A stretch of DNA of 64,000 bases, from positions 943,001 to 1,007,000 of the forward strand of contig NZ_CP045302.1 in NCBI RefSeq assembly GCF_009363155.1, given 5' to 3'. Each line of letters starts with the position of its first letter. The stretch's first letter is position 1. The notes below the pieces were generated by a model that saw only the letters and a program-made list of their open reading frames with translations, had not been told where the DNA came from and ran no database searches. Made by a program: the position numbers and the translations under genes. Source of the DNA: Azotobacter salinestris (GTDB lineage: Bacteria; Pseudomonadota; Gammaproteobacteria; Pseudomonadales; Pseudomonadaceae). Below are positions 20,032-28,987 of the stretch, piece after piece.

Positions 20032-20932
20032 GCAGCCAGTCTCCCAGCAGAACCAGTGCCAGCCAGAGCAGCACGCCATGCTGGAGCAGGCGCCAGGCCG
20101 CGGCGATGGTCCCCGCATCGGCCGGGCCGCCGGCACCGAGGGTCGGGCGCTCGTGCCGCGCGCCGTGGTAGACCGCCGTGCCGCCCAGCTCGACGCCCAG
20201 GGCACCGGCGCCGGCGGCCATCACCGGGCCGGCGTTGGGGCTGTCCCACAGCGGCGCCTGACGGCGCCAGCAGGCCAGGGCGAGGCGCGTCTTGCCGAGC
20301 AGCGCGTAGGTCAACGCGGCGAGGCGCGCCGGGACATAGTTGAGGAGATCGTCGATCCGCGCCGCAGCCCAGCCGAAGCGCTCGAAGTGTGGCGTGCGGT
20401 AGCCCCACATGGCGTCCAGGGTGTTGGCCAGCCGGTGCAGCACCACCCCCGGCGCGCCGGCCACGACGAACCAGAACAGCGTGGCGAACACCGCGTCGCT
20501 GCCGTTCTCCAACAGCGACTCGCTGGCTGCGCGGGCCACGCCGCCGGCATCCAGCGTCGAGGTGTCGCGGCTGACCACCCGGCCCACGCCACGGCGGGCC
20601 GCCACCAGGTCGCCGCGCTGCAGCGCGTCCAGCACCGGCCGGGCGTGTTCGCCCAGGCTGCGCAGGCCGAGCGCGACGTAGAGGGTAAGGATCGCCAGCA
20701 GTTCGCCGACCAGCGGCAATTGCGCCAGCAGACTGGCGAGCAGAGTCAGGGGCAGCACTGCCAGGCTCCAGGCGAGCAGGCCGTCGAGGCGGCGGCCGCG
20801 CCCCGCCGCATTGAAGCGCGCCTCCAAGGCACCGGCCAGCCGACCGAAACCGACCAGCGGATGGAAACGCCGCGGCTCGCCGAGGGCCGCATCCAGCGCC
20901 ACGCCGGCGAGCAGGCTCAATCCCAGGCTCAC
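20024..20932 (-). CDS. cbiB: Adenosylcobinamide-phosphate synthase
   Basis: 302-residue inner membrane enzyme attaching the aminopropanol arm to adenosylcobyric acid (CobD in Pseudomonas nomenclature). The N-terminal motif [19 protein letters not shown] and the internal [16 protein letters not shown] are characteristic. The start is GTG at 20932 within a GTGA overlap with the bluB stop. Downstream it overlaps the decarboxylase that makes its co-substrate. Confidence 0.93.
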   Translation of the reverse strand: MSLGLSLLAGVALDAALGEPRRFHPLVGFGRLAGALEARFNAAGRGRRLDGLLAWSLAVLPLTLLASLLAQLPLVGELLAILTLYVALGLRSLGEHARPVLDALQRGDLVAARRGVGRVVSRDTSTLDAGGVARAASESLLENGSDAVFATLFWFVVAGAPGVVLHRLANTLDAMWGYRTPHFERFGWAAARIDDLLNYVPARLAALTYALLGKTRLALACWRRQAPLWDSPNAGPVMAAGAGALGVELGGTAVYHGARHERPTLGAGGPADAGTIAAAWRLLQHGVLLWLALVLLGDWLHA

Positions 20933-21579
20933 GGACGCACCCCCCAGCGGTTCTCGAAGACCAGCTCAGCCAGCGGTTTCTCCTCGGCCCAGCCCTGCTC
21001 CACCAGCATCGGCCGCGGGTAGAAGCCCTCCACCGGGCCGAGACAGAGCAGCGCCACCGGCTCGGCGCCGGCCGGCAGGCCGAGCAGCTCGCCGAGCGCC
21101 CGCGGCTCGAACAGCGACACCCAGCCCATGCCCAGGCCTTCGGCGCGGGCGGCCAGCCAGAGGTTCTGGATGGCGCAGGACAGCGAGGCCAGGTCCATCT
21201 GCGGCAGGGTGCGGCGGCCGAAGACGTGCGCCTCGCGGCCGTCCATCAGCGCGCCGACCAGCAGCTCGGCGCAGTCGCCGATGCCCTCGACCTTCAGGCG
21301 CATGAACTCGTCGGCGCGCTCGCCGAGGGCTTCGGCGGTGCGCACTCGCTCGGCCTCCACCAGTGCCTGGATGCGCCGGCGCAGCGCCGGATCGGTGATG
21401 CGGATGAAGCGCCAGGGCTGCATCAGGCCGACGCTGGGCGCCTGGTGCGCGGCGTTGAGCAGACGCGCCAGGAGCTCCGGTGCCACGCTGCCGGCGCTGA
21501 AATGGCGCATGTCGCGGCGCTCGGCGATGGCGCGGTAGACCGCGGCGCGCTCGGCGTCGCTGAAAGCATGAGGGTTCAT
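20929..21579 (-). CDS. bluB: 5,6-dimethylbenzimidazole synthase
   Basis: 216-residue flavin enzyme of the nitroreductase fold that cleaves reduced FMN with O2 to give dimethylbenzimidazole, the lower ligand base. Conserved features are [11 protein letters not shown] near the N-terminus, [17 protein letters not shown] and [13 protein letters not shown]. Its presence implies oxygen-dependent, complete B12 lower-ligand synthesis. REP elements separate it from cobB upstream; it is coupled to cbiB by GTGA. Confidence 0.93.
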   Translation of the reverse strand: MNPHAFSDAERAAVYRAIAERRDMRHFSAGSVAPELLARLLNAAHQAPSVGLMQPWRFIRITDPALRRRIQALVEAERVRTAEALGERADEFMRLKVEGIGDCAELLVGALMDGREAHVFGRRTLPQMDLASLSCAIQNLWLAARAEGLGMGWVSLFEPRALGELLGLPAGAEPVALLCLGPVEGFYPRPMLVEQGWAEEKPLAELVFENRWGVRP

Positions 21580-21646
21580 GGAGATTTCTCGCGGGTCGCG
21601 GGCGTTCTCGATCATTTTCGGTTTCGTCGAATGGGCGGGCAGTTGG

Positions 21647-21710
21647 GTAGGGTGGATGGCCGAAGCCATCCACCCTGGTGGAAAATCGCTGCGCGAGTTT
21701 TCCACCCTAC
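21647..21710 (-). repeat. REP palindrome pair between bluB and cobB
   Basis: Two adjacent palindromes: GTAGGGTGGATGGCCGAAGC with its complement ending at about 21675, then a GGTGGAAAATCGCTGCGCGA-type element closing with TTTTCCACCCTAC at 21710. Same dispersed family as at 17.4, 23.1, 47.7 and 48.7 kb. Confidence 0.8.
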
Positions 21711-21755
21711 AGCCGCTCGCAGCTCGCTCCATATGAAGCAGCGCCTCCCGTGTCA

Positions 21756-23048
21756 TCAGGGTCGCAGCAGCGCGGCCGTCGCCTGCGGCGCCGAGGGCAG
21801 GTAGAAATGGATGTAGCTGGCGGTCAGCCGGCCGCGGCGGTAGACCGCCTCGGCGGTGCGCCGGTAGTTGGGGCATTCGCCATGGGCGACGGGTGTCAGC
21901 GCGCAGGCCATGGTGGAATGGTGATAGCTGTGTCCGCGCAGGCGCATGCCGTCCAGCTCGACCTCCTGCATGGCCAGGGCGGCCAGCTTCGGCTGCATCC
22001 AGGCCTCGCCGGGCAGCAGGCCGAGCATGGCCGCGCGCCGGCCGTCCAGGTCGGTCAGCGCGTCGAGCAGGTAGAGCATGCCCCCGCACTCGGCGAGGAT
22101 CGGCTTGCCGGCCTCATGGTGGGCGCGGATCGCCGCGCGCAGCGGCACGTTGGCGGCCAGCCGGTCCAGATGCAGCTCGGGATAGCCGCCCGGCAGGTAG
22201 AGGCTGTCGACCGCCGGCAGCGCGGCGTCGGCCAGCGGCGAGAAGAACGCCAGCTCGGCGCCGAGCCGTTCGAGCAGCTCCAGGTTGGCCTGGTAGAGGA
22301 AGGCGAAGGCGGCATCCCGCGCCACGCCGATGCGTACCCCGGCGAGCAGCGGCTCGGGCGTCGCCTGTGCGGGCGCGGCGAAGGCCACCGGCGCCGGCAG
22401 GTCGGTGCCGGCGCTGGCGGCCAGGGCCTCGGCGGCGGCGTCCAGGCGGGCGTCGAGATCGGCCAGCTCGCCGGCCTGTACCAGTCCCAGGTGGCGGCTC
22501 GGCAATTCGATGTCGGCGCTGCGCGGCAATGCGCCGTACCAGGGCAGGTGCGCCGGCAGGCTGCCCTGGAGGATCTCGCCGTGGCGGGCGCTGCCGACCC
22601 GGTTGGCCAGCACCCCGGCGAACGGCAGGTCGACCTGGAACGTGGCCAGGCCGTGGGCGACGGCGGCGAAGGTCTGGGCCATGGCCGCGGCGTCGATCAC
22701 CGCCAGCACCGGCACGCCGAAGCGCCGCGCCAGGTCGGCGGCGGACGGCGCGCCGTCGAACAGGCCCATCACCCCCTCGATCAGGATCAGGTCGGCCTCC
22801 CCGGCCGCCGCCCAGAGCAGGCGCCGCGACTCGGCCTCGCCGACCATCCACAGGTCGAGCTGGTGGACCGGCGCTCCGCAGGCGCGGGCGAGAATCATCG
22901 GGTCGAGAAAATCCGGGCCGCACTTGAACACCCGCACGCGCCGGCCGCGGTTGACGTGATGGCGGGCCAGGGCGGCGGTGACGGTGGTCTTGCCCTGGCC
23001 GGAGGCCGGGGCGGCGATCAGCAGGGCCGGGCAGCGGCGCTCGTTCAT
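21756..23048 (-). CDS. cobB: Cobyrinate/hydrogenobyrinate a,c-diamide synthase
   Basis: 430-residue ATP-dependent glutamine amidotransferase that amidates the a and c side chains of the corrin ring. The N-terminal ATPase motif is APASGQGKTTVTAAL; the glutaminase Cys is in ILAECGGMLYLLD and the late His motif in RGHSYHHSTM. The start MNERRCPALLIAA is chosen because it matches the family and follows a GGGAGG-like site; the upstream in-frame extension lies in REP sequence. Not to be confused with the Sir2 protein also called CobB. Confidence 0.95.
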   Translation of the reverse strand: MNERRCPALLIAAPASGQGKTTVTAALARHHVNRGRRVRVFKCGPDFLDPMILARACGAPVHQLDLWMVGEAESRRLLWAAAGEADLILIEGVMGLFDGAPSAADLARRFGVPVLAVIDAAAMAQTFAAVAHGLATFQVDLPFAGVLANRVGSARHGEILQGSLPAHLPWYGALPRSADIELPSRHLGLVQAGELADLDARLDAAAEALAASAGTDLPAPVAFAAPAQATPEPLLAGVRIGVARDAAFAFLYQANLELLERLGAELAFFSPLADAALPAVDSLYLPGGYPELHLDRLAANVPLRAAIRAHHEAGKPILAECGGMLYLLDALTDLDGRRAAMLGLLPGEAWMQPKLAALAMQEVELDGMRLRGHSYHHSTMACALTPVAHGECPNYRRTAEAVYRRGRLTASYIHFYLPSAPQATAALLRP

Positions 23049-23090
23049 CGGCGCCTCCCGAGGCCCGGGACCGCGAATGGAGGCAACAGC

Positions 23091-23191
23091 CGCAGGGTGG
23101 ATGGCCATCCCGTGGAAAACCGCGCGGCGTTTTCCAGCATGAGCCCCACGGTGGGTAAGGCTGCGCCGTTATCCACCCTACGAGAAGCACG
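23091..23191 (-). repeat. REP palindromes between cobB and cobO
   Basis: Contains CCGTGGAAAACCGCGCGG...CGTTTTCCAG and a second pair GCAGGGTGGAT / ATCCACCCTACG at the outside. Same dispersed REP family as elsewhere in the window. Confidence 0.7.
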
Positions 23192-23208
23192 GAGCTTCGC
23201 TCGATACA

Positions 23209-23820
23209 TCAGAACTCGATCCCCTTCTGCGCCTTCACCCCGGCCTGGAAGGCGTGCTTGACCAGGGTCATCTCGGTCACGGTGTCGGCCGCCTCGATCA
23301 GCCCGGGCGGCGCGCCGCGGCCGGTCACCACCACATGCTGGTGCAACGGCCGCGCCTGGATGTCGGTGAGCACCGGCTCCAGCTCCAGATAGCCGCATTT
23401 CAGCGCGATGTTCAGCTCGTCGAGCAGCACCAGGCCGATCGACGGATCGCCGAGCAGCTCGCGGGCCACCACCCAGGCCTCGCAGGCCTTGTCGATGTCG
23501 CGCTGGCGGTCCTGGGTTTCCCAGGTAAAGCCCTCGCCCATCACGTGGTAGCGCACCAGATCGGGAAAACGGCGGAAGAAGGCCTCCTCGCCGGTGGTGG
23601 CGGCGCCCTTGATGAACTGCACCACGCCGACCCGCATGCCGTGGCCGAGGGCGCGGGCAGCCATGCCGAAGGCCGCGCTGCTCTTGCCCTTGCCGTTGCC
23701 GGTGTGCACCAGCAACAGGCCGTGCTCGTCGGTGGCGTGGGCGATCTTCCCGTCGATCACCGCCTTCTTGCGCTGCATGCGTGCCTTGTGGCGGGCGTCC
23801 CGCTCCGGCGACTCGCTCAT
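23209..23820 (-). CDS. cobO: Cob(I)yrinic acid a,c-diamide adenosyltransferase
   Basis: 203-residue ATP:corrinoid adenosyltransferase (BtuR/CobA type) that attaches the 5'-deoxyadenosyl ligand. P-loop HTGNGKGKSSAAFG, then VVQFIKGAATTGEE, LLDELNIALKCGYL and VVTGRGAPPGLIEAAD. Start at 23820 overlaps the btuM stop by ATGA. In a cell that imports B12 through BtuB/BtuM, it also adenosylates salvaged corrinoid. Confidence 0.95.
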   Translation of the reverse strand: MSESPERDARHKARMQRKKAVIDGKIAHATDEHGLLLVHTGNGKGKSSAAFGMAARALGHGMRVGVVQFIKGAATTGEEAFFRRFPDLVRYHVMGEGFTWETQDRQRDIDKACEAWVVARELLGDPSIGLVLLDELNIALKCGYLELEPVLTDIQARPLHQHVVVTGRGAPPGLIEAADTVTEMTLVKHAFQAGVKAQKGIEF

Positions 23821-24401
23821 CCGCGGGCTTCCTCGGCGCGCTGCGCCTTCAGGCGGGCGGCGAAGCCGGCGTAGAGTACCGCAGCGAGACCCACGTAGAG
23901 GGCCAGATTGCCCAGGTTGCGCGGGTAGTAGGCCAGCAGGCGCTGCACGAACTCGGCGAACGCCGGCTCCGGATAGCGGCCGGAGAAGAAGTAGAAGCCG
24001 CCGCCGGAGAACAGGTAGCAGACGAAGGCGCTGGCGACCACCGCCAGGCCGAGCCCGGCCAGACTGTCCAGCTTGTCCAGGCTGTCGCGCTGCAGCGCAG
24101 CGAAGATCCGGCCGCCCAGCCACAGCGAGCCGTAGGCCGGCACCAGCAGCCAGTAGGCCGGCGACAGGCACCAGTCGCTCACGCCCATCCAGCCGATGGC
24201 GACGAAATCGAGCAGCGAGGCCTCGAGGAACAGCGCCGGAAACACCCAGCGCGGGCGCAGCAGCACGCCGGCGAGGAAGAACACCGCCCAAGAAGCGCTC
24301 GGCAGGTTGAGGGTGGCGAAGTGCTGGCCGCGGGTCATGGCCATCAGCAGGGCCAGCGCCACGCCGACGATCAGTTGGCTGCGAGGGGACAGGTTGAGCA
24401 T
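23817..24401 (-). CDS. btuM: BtuM-type cobalamin transporter / decyanating membrane protein
   Basis: 194-residue membrane protein with about six hydrophobic segments. It resembles BtuM, a small B12 transporter of some proteobacteria that needs neither BtuF nor an ATPase and removes cyanide through a conserved Cys. The motif LNLPSASWAVFFLAG and Cys78 in SDWCLSPAYWLLVPAYGS correspond to the BtuM signature and its reactive Cys (recalled, not aligned). It lies between btuB and cobO, overlapping cobO by ATGA, behind a B12 riboswitch. The start is MLNLSPRSQL. Identification is strong by context and motif; transport is inferred. Confidence 0.82.
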   Translation of the reverse strand: MLNLSPRSQLIVGVALALLMAMTRGQHFATLNLPSASWAVFFLAGVLLRPRWVFPALFLEASLLDFVAIGWMGVSDWCLSPAYWLLVPAYGSLWLGGRIFAALQRDSLDKLDSLAGLGLAVVASAFVCYLFSGGGFYFFSGRYPEPAFAEFVQRLLAYYPRNLGNLALYVGLAAVLYAGFAARLKAQRAEEARG

Positions 24402-24445
24402 GCGCGTTCTCCTTGTGTGATTCCGGCCCGCCGGCCGGCGGCGCC

Positions 24446-26299
24446 TCACAGCGCCTGATAGCGGACGGTAAGGTATACCGCCTGTCCTGGCTGGTTGTAG
24501 CCCAGGGCGGTCTCGTAATCGGCGTTCAGCAGGTTGGCCACGCGCGCCTGCAGACGCCACTCCGGGGTGATGCGGTATTCGCCGCGCAGGTCCACGTCGG
24601 CATAGCCGGACAGCTCGTTGGCGTTGGCCACGTCGTCGTAGCGCCGGCCCTCGGCGTGCAGCGTGGCGCCAACGGCGAGGTCGCCGAAGCGCCGGTCCAG
24701 CTCCAGGTTGAACATCTGCGAGGCACGGCGCGGCAGCTCGTTGCCGTCGTTGGCGCCCGAGCCGCTGTTCTCCGGCTCCAGCAGACTGTAGTTGGCGCTC
24801 CAGTCCCAGCCGAAGGTGCGGCTGCCGATCACCAGCTCGAGGCCGCGGATGCGCGCCTCGTCGAGGTTCGCCGGACCCTGGATGGAAGAATCGTAGACGA
24901 TCAGATCGTCCACCTTGGTGCGGTAGGCGTTCAGCGACCAGTGCCCCCAGCCGTGCGTGCCGGACAGGCCGATCTCCAGACTGCGGGAAGTCTCCTCGTC
25001 GAGGTCGGGAATGCCGTAGAAGGGGTAGTACAGCTCGTTGAAGGTCGGCGCCTTGAAGGCGCTGCCGTAGCTGACGGTGGCGCGCAGCGCGTCGGTCAGG
25101 GCGTAGCCGTAGGCGATGTTGCCGGTCTCGTGCTGGCCGAACTGCTCGTTGTTGTCGCGGCGCAGGGACACCTGCCAGTCGTGGCGGCCGTATTCGCCGA
25201 GGTACTGGACGAAGGCGCCGTTGTTTTCCCGCGAATCCTCGTCGTAGTCGGTGCTGCCGTTGACCTCCTCGCGCTGGTAGTCGACGCCCAGGGTGAGGAC
25301 ATGGCCTTCGGCCAGGGTCAGGTCGTTCTGCCAGCTGGCGCTGTCGCGGCGGCTGTCGAAGCGCGAATAGAAGCTGCCGTCCTGGTAGGTGTCGGACTTG
25401 TCCTCGTTGCGCCCGGCCTGCAGGGTGACCTGCCAGAACGCCAGCAGGCTGAAGCGGGCGCGGCCGCTGACCACGTTCTGCTCGCCGTCGGCGTTGGCGG
25501 AAAAGCCGGCGGTGCCGCGGCGGTTCACCTGGTCGTAGTCGTTGTGCGACTTGGCGCGCAGGAAGGTGCCCTCCAGCTCCAGGCCGTTGTCGAAGCGCCA
25601 GCCGGCGCGCAGCGCGGCGGAATGGTTGCGGTAGCCGTCGGCGTCGTTCTCGTAGCCACTGGTGCCGGGGCTCTTCACGTTGATGCCGTCGGTGTCCGCG
25701 CTGCTCAGGGCCAGGCTGTACCAGCCGTGGGCGTTGCCGCCGGAAACCCCGGCGCTGCCGGTGTAGGTGTCGTGGGTGCCGTAGCCGGCGGAGAAGAACG
25801 GCCTGGGCGCGCCGTCACCGCCCTTGCGGGTGAAGATCTGGATCACCCCGCCGATGGCCTCCGAGCCGTACAGGCTGGAGCGCGGCCCACGGACCACCTC
25901 GATGCGCTCGATCATCTCCACCGGCAGATCCTGCCAGGCGGCGGTGCCGGTGGTCACCGAGCCGACCCGCACGCCATCGATCAGTACCAGCACATGGTCG
26001 GACTCGGTGCCGCGCAGGTAGACGGAAGTATTCTTGCCCGGCCCGCCGTTATTGGAGATGGACACCCCCGGCAGCCGCTTGAGCAGCTCGGGCACCGACT
26101 GCGCCTGGCTGCGCTCGATGTCGTCGCGCTCGATCAGGCTCGTCGCGGCGAGGCTGTCGCGCAGGGTCTGGGCGCTGCGTGCGGCGGTCACCACCGTGGC
26201 GTCGAGGCCCAGGGGGGTGTCGGCCGCCTGGGCCGGGGAAAGGGAAAAGAGGCCCAGCAGCGCGGACGCCGCCGGCCCGAAACAGGGCTTGCGAATCAA
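24446..26299 (-). CDS. btuB: TonB-dependent outer membrane cobalamin receptor
   Basis: 617-residue 22-strand barrel receptor for B12. After a signal peptide (FGPAASALLGLFSLSPAQA) comes the TonB box LDATVVTAAR, then the plug domain with VPELLKRLPGVSISN, VYLRGTESDHVLVLIDGVR and IERIEVVRGPRSSLYGSEA; it ends in the aromatic-rich strand GQAVYLTVRYQAL. No ATG fits; TTG at 26299 with GGAG seven bases upstream is chosen, while another in-frame TTG at 26335 is weaker. It is the first gene after the cobalamin riboswitch and so is repressed when adenosylcobalamin is abundant. Confidence 0.92.
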   Translation of the reverse strand: MIRKPCFGPAASALLGLFSLSPAQAADTPLGLDATVVTAARSAQTLRDSLAATSLIERDDIERSQAQSVPELLKRLPGVSISNNGGPGKNTSVYLRGTESDHVLVLIDGVRVGSVTTGTAAWQDLPVEMIERIEVVRGPRSSLYGSEAIGGVIQIFTRKGGDGAPRPFFSAGYGTHDTYTGSAGVSGGNAHGWYSLALSSADTDGINVKSPGTSGYENDADGYRNHSAALRAGWRFDNGLELEGTFLRAKSHNDYDQVNRRGTAGFSANADGEQNVVSGRARFSLLAFWQVTLQAGRNEDKSDTYQDGSFYSRFDSRRDSASWQNDLTLAEGHVLTLGVDYQREEVNGSTDYDEDSRENNGAFVQYLGEYGRHDWQVSLRRDNNEQFGQHETGNIAYGYALTDALRATVSYGSAFKAPTFNELYYPFYGIPDLDEETSRSLEIGLSGTHGWGHWSLNAYRTKVDDLIVYDSSIQGPANLDEARIRGLELVIGSRTFGWDWSANYSLLEPENSGSGANDGNELPRRASQMFNLELDRRFGDLAVGATLHAEGRRYDDVANANELSGYADVDLRGEYRITPEWRLQARVANLLNADYETALGYNQPGQAVYLTVRYQAL

Positions 26300-26407
26300 G
26301 GTCGTTCTCCGCCGCGCCACCCGCACGGCCTGCAATCAGCGAAAGCGGGTGGGAAAGCGCTCAGGCAGAACCTGCCTGCAGCCTTCTCCGCGCCGCCAGA
26401 AATCGCG

Positions 26408-26612
26408 ACAGGCCGGTCTCCGGGCTCACGAGTGAAGCGCCATGCGGCGGCCTCCGAAACCACGCCTTCCCGTGCCCATGGGGCACAGTGGCCTTACTGC
26501 GGTTTCGCGACTCGTCTACCGTTGCGGGGGCAGCGCCGGCCTTGCACCGCGAATCGTCGCGGCACGCACCGGCTTCCCTGTTTCACCTTTCGAGAGAAAG
26601 GCACCTGAAGCG
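26408..26612 (-). promoter_or_regulatory. Cobalamin (adenosylcobalamin) riboswitch
   Basis: Read on the minus strand, all conserved elements appear in order: GGTGCC near 26606, GGTGAAACAGGGAAGCCGGT, GCTGCCCCCGCAACGGTA, the B12 box GCCACTG at about 26489-26495, GGGAAGGC, and the closing GAGCCCGGAGACCGGCC near 26410-26430. It lies about 110 bases upstream of btuB, the expected distance for control of translation or termination. It should control at least btuB-btuM-cobO and possibly the whole cobalamin unit. Confidence 0.95.
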
Positions 26613-26695
26613 AGGCGCGCAGGGTAGTGGAAACGCCGGCCGCGCACAATGGAACGAATCGTCCGGCGTCATGAACAGCGCTCATACGCTCCCTT

Positions 26696-27433
26696 TCAGA
26701 GCGACTCCAGGGCAGTCAGCAACTGCGGCAGGACGCTGCCGGCCGCACCGTGCAGGCAGCGATCGGCGTACCGGCTGAGCGGGGTCGGCTGCGGGTTGAT
26801 CTCGACCACGCAGGCGCCGCAGCGCTTGGCCGAAAACGGCAGGTCGGCGGCCGGATAGACCAGGCTGGAGGTGCCGATGCTGAAGAACAGTTCGGCCTGC
26901 AGGCCGGCCTCGCCGGCCCGGGCCAGCACATCGGACGGCAGGTTCTCGCCGAACCAGACCACCGCAGGGCGCAACAGACCGCCGCAGGCGCAGCGCGGCA
27001 GGGAGTCGAGCGTCTCCGGCCAGTCGCCGCCGTCGGCCTCGCAGCGAAAGCACTTGAGCCGGTGGATGTTGCCGTGCAGCTCCAGCGGCGCCGCGCTGCC
27101 GGCGCGCTGATGCAGGCCGTCGACGTTCTGGGTGATCAGTGTGACCCCGGGCAGCCGCCGCTCCAGCTCGGCGATGGCCAGGTGTGCCGGGTTCGGCTGA
27201 GCGGCCAGGCACTTCTCGCGGCGCCAGGCGTACCACTCCCAGACGGTGCGCGGATCGGCGCGAAACCCCTCGGGGCTGGCCAGTTCTTCCGGGCTGTAGC
27301 GCGCCCAGAGCCCGGTCTGGGCGTCGCGGAAGGTCGGGATGCCGCTCTCGGCGGACACCCCGGCGCCGGTGAAGAGCACCAGCCGGCTACAGTCGCGCAG
27401 GCGACGGGCGAGGTCGGAAATGGCGTCGTGCAT
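26696..27433 (-). CDS. Sir2-family NAD-dependent protein deacylase, first copy
   Basis: 245-residue sirtuin. NAD-binding motifs are LVLFTGAGVSAESGIPTFRD and LITQNVDGLHQRAGS; the catalytic His is in PLELHGNIHRLKC; the zinc-binding Cys pairs are KCFRC and RCACGG; SIGTSSLVYPAA follows. WARYSPEELASPEGF with Tyr/Arg in the YAWRREK region resembles class III (SIRT5/CobB-like) desuccinylases (inference). The start MHDAISDL is chosen over an upstream extension lacking similarity. Divergent from the glutamine amidotransferase gene. Only about 31% shared motif with the second copy at 30611 by eye. Confidence 0.9.
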   Translation of the reverse strand: MHDAISDLARRLRDCSRLVLFTGAGVSAESGIPTFRDAQTGLWARYSPEELASPEGFRADPRTVWEWYAWRREKCLAAQPNPAHLAIAELERRLPGVTLITQNVDGLHQRAGSAAPLELHGNIHRLKCFRCEADGGDWPETLDSLPRCACGGLLRPAVVWFGENLPSDVLARAGEAGLQAELFFSIGTSSLVYPAADLPFSAKRCGACVVEINPQPTPLSRYADRCLHGAAGSVLPQLLTALESL

Positions 27434-27533
27434 GCTCGAGCTCCTGTTGCGGGGATGGGTGGCGGGCCTCGACAGCCTGCGAGCCCATCGCATAGGGTGC
27501 CTCTCAAACCCACAACATGAAACCGGTACAGAA

Positions 27534-28241
27534 ATGAAAACCGCCATCGCCATTCGCCATGTCGCCTTCGAGGACCTCGGCGTCTTCGCGCCCGTGCTCG
27601 AGGAGCTGGGCTACCGGATCCGCTATGCCGACCCTGGCATCCTGGACGCCCGCGAACTGGCCGCGCTGGACGTGGAGTCGGCCGAACTCCTGGTCGTGCT
27701 CGGCGCACCCATCGGCGCCTGCGACGAGGCCACCTATCCCTTCCTGCTCGCGGAGCTGGAGCTGATCGGCAGGCGGCTGCGCAGCGGCAAGCCCCTGCTC
27801 GGCATCTGTCTGGGCGCCCAGCTGATCGCCCGCGCCCTGGGGGCAAAGGTCGCGCCGATGGGCGTCAAGGAAATCGGCTTCGGCGGCCTGCAGCTGACCG
27901 CGGAGGGCGCTGCCGGCTGCCTCGGCGAACTGGGCGACGACGGCAGCGTGCTGCACTGGCACGGCGACATGTTCGAGCTGCCGCCGGGCGCCACCCTTCT
28001 CGCCCGCACCGACATCTGCCCGAACCAGGCCTTCATGCTCGGCACGGCCGTGCTGGGCCTGCAGTTCCACCTCGAAGCCGATCCGGCGCGGATCGAGCAG
28101 TGGCTGATCGGCCACGCGGCGGAGCTGTCGGCCAGCCGGATCGATCCGCCGACGATCCGCCGGCAGGCGAAGGACGTGGGTGAAGAACTCCGCCGGCGCG
28201 GGCAGCGGGTACTGCGCCGCTGGCTTGCCGGTCAGCAGTGA
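27534..28241 (+). CDS. Class I glutamine amidotransferase domain protein
   Basis: 235-residue stand-alone GATase1 domain. The nucleophile Cys is in GICLGAQLIARALG and the His/Glu pair in LQFHLEADPARIEQW; LGAPIGACDE marks the oxyanion region. Such proteins hydrolyse glutamine or gamma-glutamyl compounds (GuaA-like or PuuD-like); the substrate cannot be assigned. The start at 27534 (MKTAIAIRHV) matches family length. Its TGA overlaps a GTG just upstream of the next gene, so the two may be coupled. Confidence 0.85.
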   Translation: MKTAIAIRHVAFEDLGVFAPVLEELGYRIRYADPGILDARELAALDVESAELLVVLGAPIGACDEATYPFLLAELELIGRRLRSGKPLLGICLGAQLIARALGAKVAPMGVKEIGFGGLQLTAEGAAGCLGELGDDGSVLHWHGDMFELPPGATLLARTDICPNQAFMLGTAVLGLQFHLEADPARIEQWLIGHAAELSASRIDPPTIRRQAKDVGEELRRRGQRVLRRWLAGQQ

Positions 28242-28255
28242 TCGGAAGCGCGGAC

Positions 28256-28963
28256 ATGCCGATCGCACTGGGAAGAATCGAGGCCGTCCTGATCGGAAAG
28301 GCAGCGCCCTATACCCGCCCGGGCACCTACAGCGGCATCGACAAGTCGGTGGTCGCAGGCTCGGTCCAGGTCCGCCGGCTGGGCCTGTGCGGAGACGAGC
28401 AGGGCGACCTGCGGGTGCATGGCGGAGTGGACAAGGCGATCCACCAGTACCCGGCGGAGCATTATTCATCCTGGACAGCGGAGCTTGGCCGCCTGCCCCC
28501 GCTCGAAAAGCCGGGCGCCTTCGGGGAAAACATCCACAGCCGGGGCATGACCGAGGCGGACATCTGTCTCGGCGACAGGCTCCGGGTCGGCTCGCTCGTC
28601 GTGGAGGTCAGTCAGGGCCGGCTGCCCTGCTGGAAACTGAACGACCGCTTCGGCGTCGCCGACATGGCGCTGCGGATACAGCGGAGCCAGAGATGCGGCT
28701 GGTACTACCGGGTGCTCGAAGAGGGCTGCATCACGGCGGGAGACCTGCTCCATCTGCTCGACCGGCCGCATCCCGCCTGGAGCATCCAGCGGATCTCGGC
28801 CGCCTTCCATGCGCGGGAGGTGGATGTGCCGTTCCTGCAGGAGCTGCTCGAACTGCCGCTCGTGCCCTCGTGGCGGAAGATCTTCCAGCGCCGGCTCGAC
28901 ACCCTGTGCGTGGAAGACTGGTCGGCGCGGCTGCAAGGGCCGCCACGGGATGACGGCAATTGA
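28256..28963 (+). CDS. MOSC domain protein, YiiM type
   Basis: 235-residue molybdenum cofactor sulfurase C-terminal (MOSC) domain protein like E. coli YiiM, which reduces N-hydroxylated compounds. Recognisable parts: GLCGDEQGDLRVHGG, KAIHQYPAEHY, PGAFGENIHS and the conserved Cys in QGRLPCWKLNDRFG that would ligate Mo. ATG 28256 with GGAAG eight bases upstream is preferred; an in-frame GTG at 28238 overlaps the preceding stop (GTGA). Confidence 0.88.
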   Translation: MPIALGRIEAVLIGKAAPYTRPGTYSGIDKSVVAGSVQVRRLGLCGDEQGDLRVHGGVDKAIHQYPAEHYSSWTAELGRLPPLEKPGAFGENIHSRGMTEADICLGDRLRVGSLVVEVSQGRLPCWKLNDRFGVADMALRIQRSQRCGWYYRVLEEGCITAGDLLHLLDRPHPAWSIQRISAAFHAREVDVPFLQELLELPLVPSWRKIFQRRLDTLCVEDWSARLQGPPRDDGN

Positions 28964-28987
28964 CGGCATGGCGCGTTGCGCCTCCGC

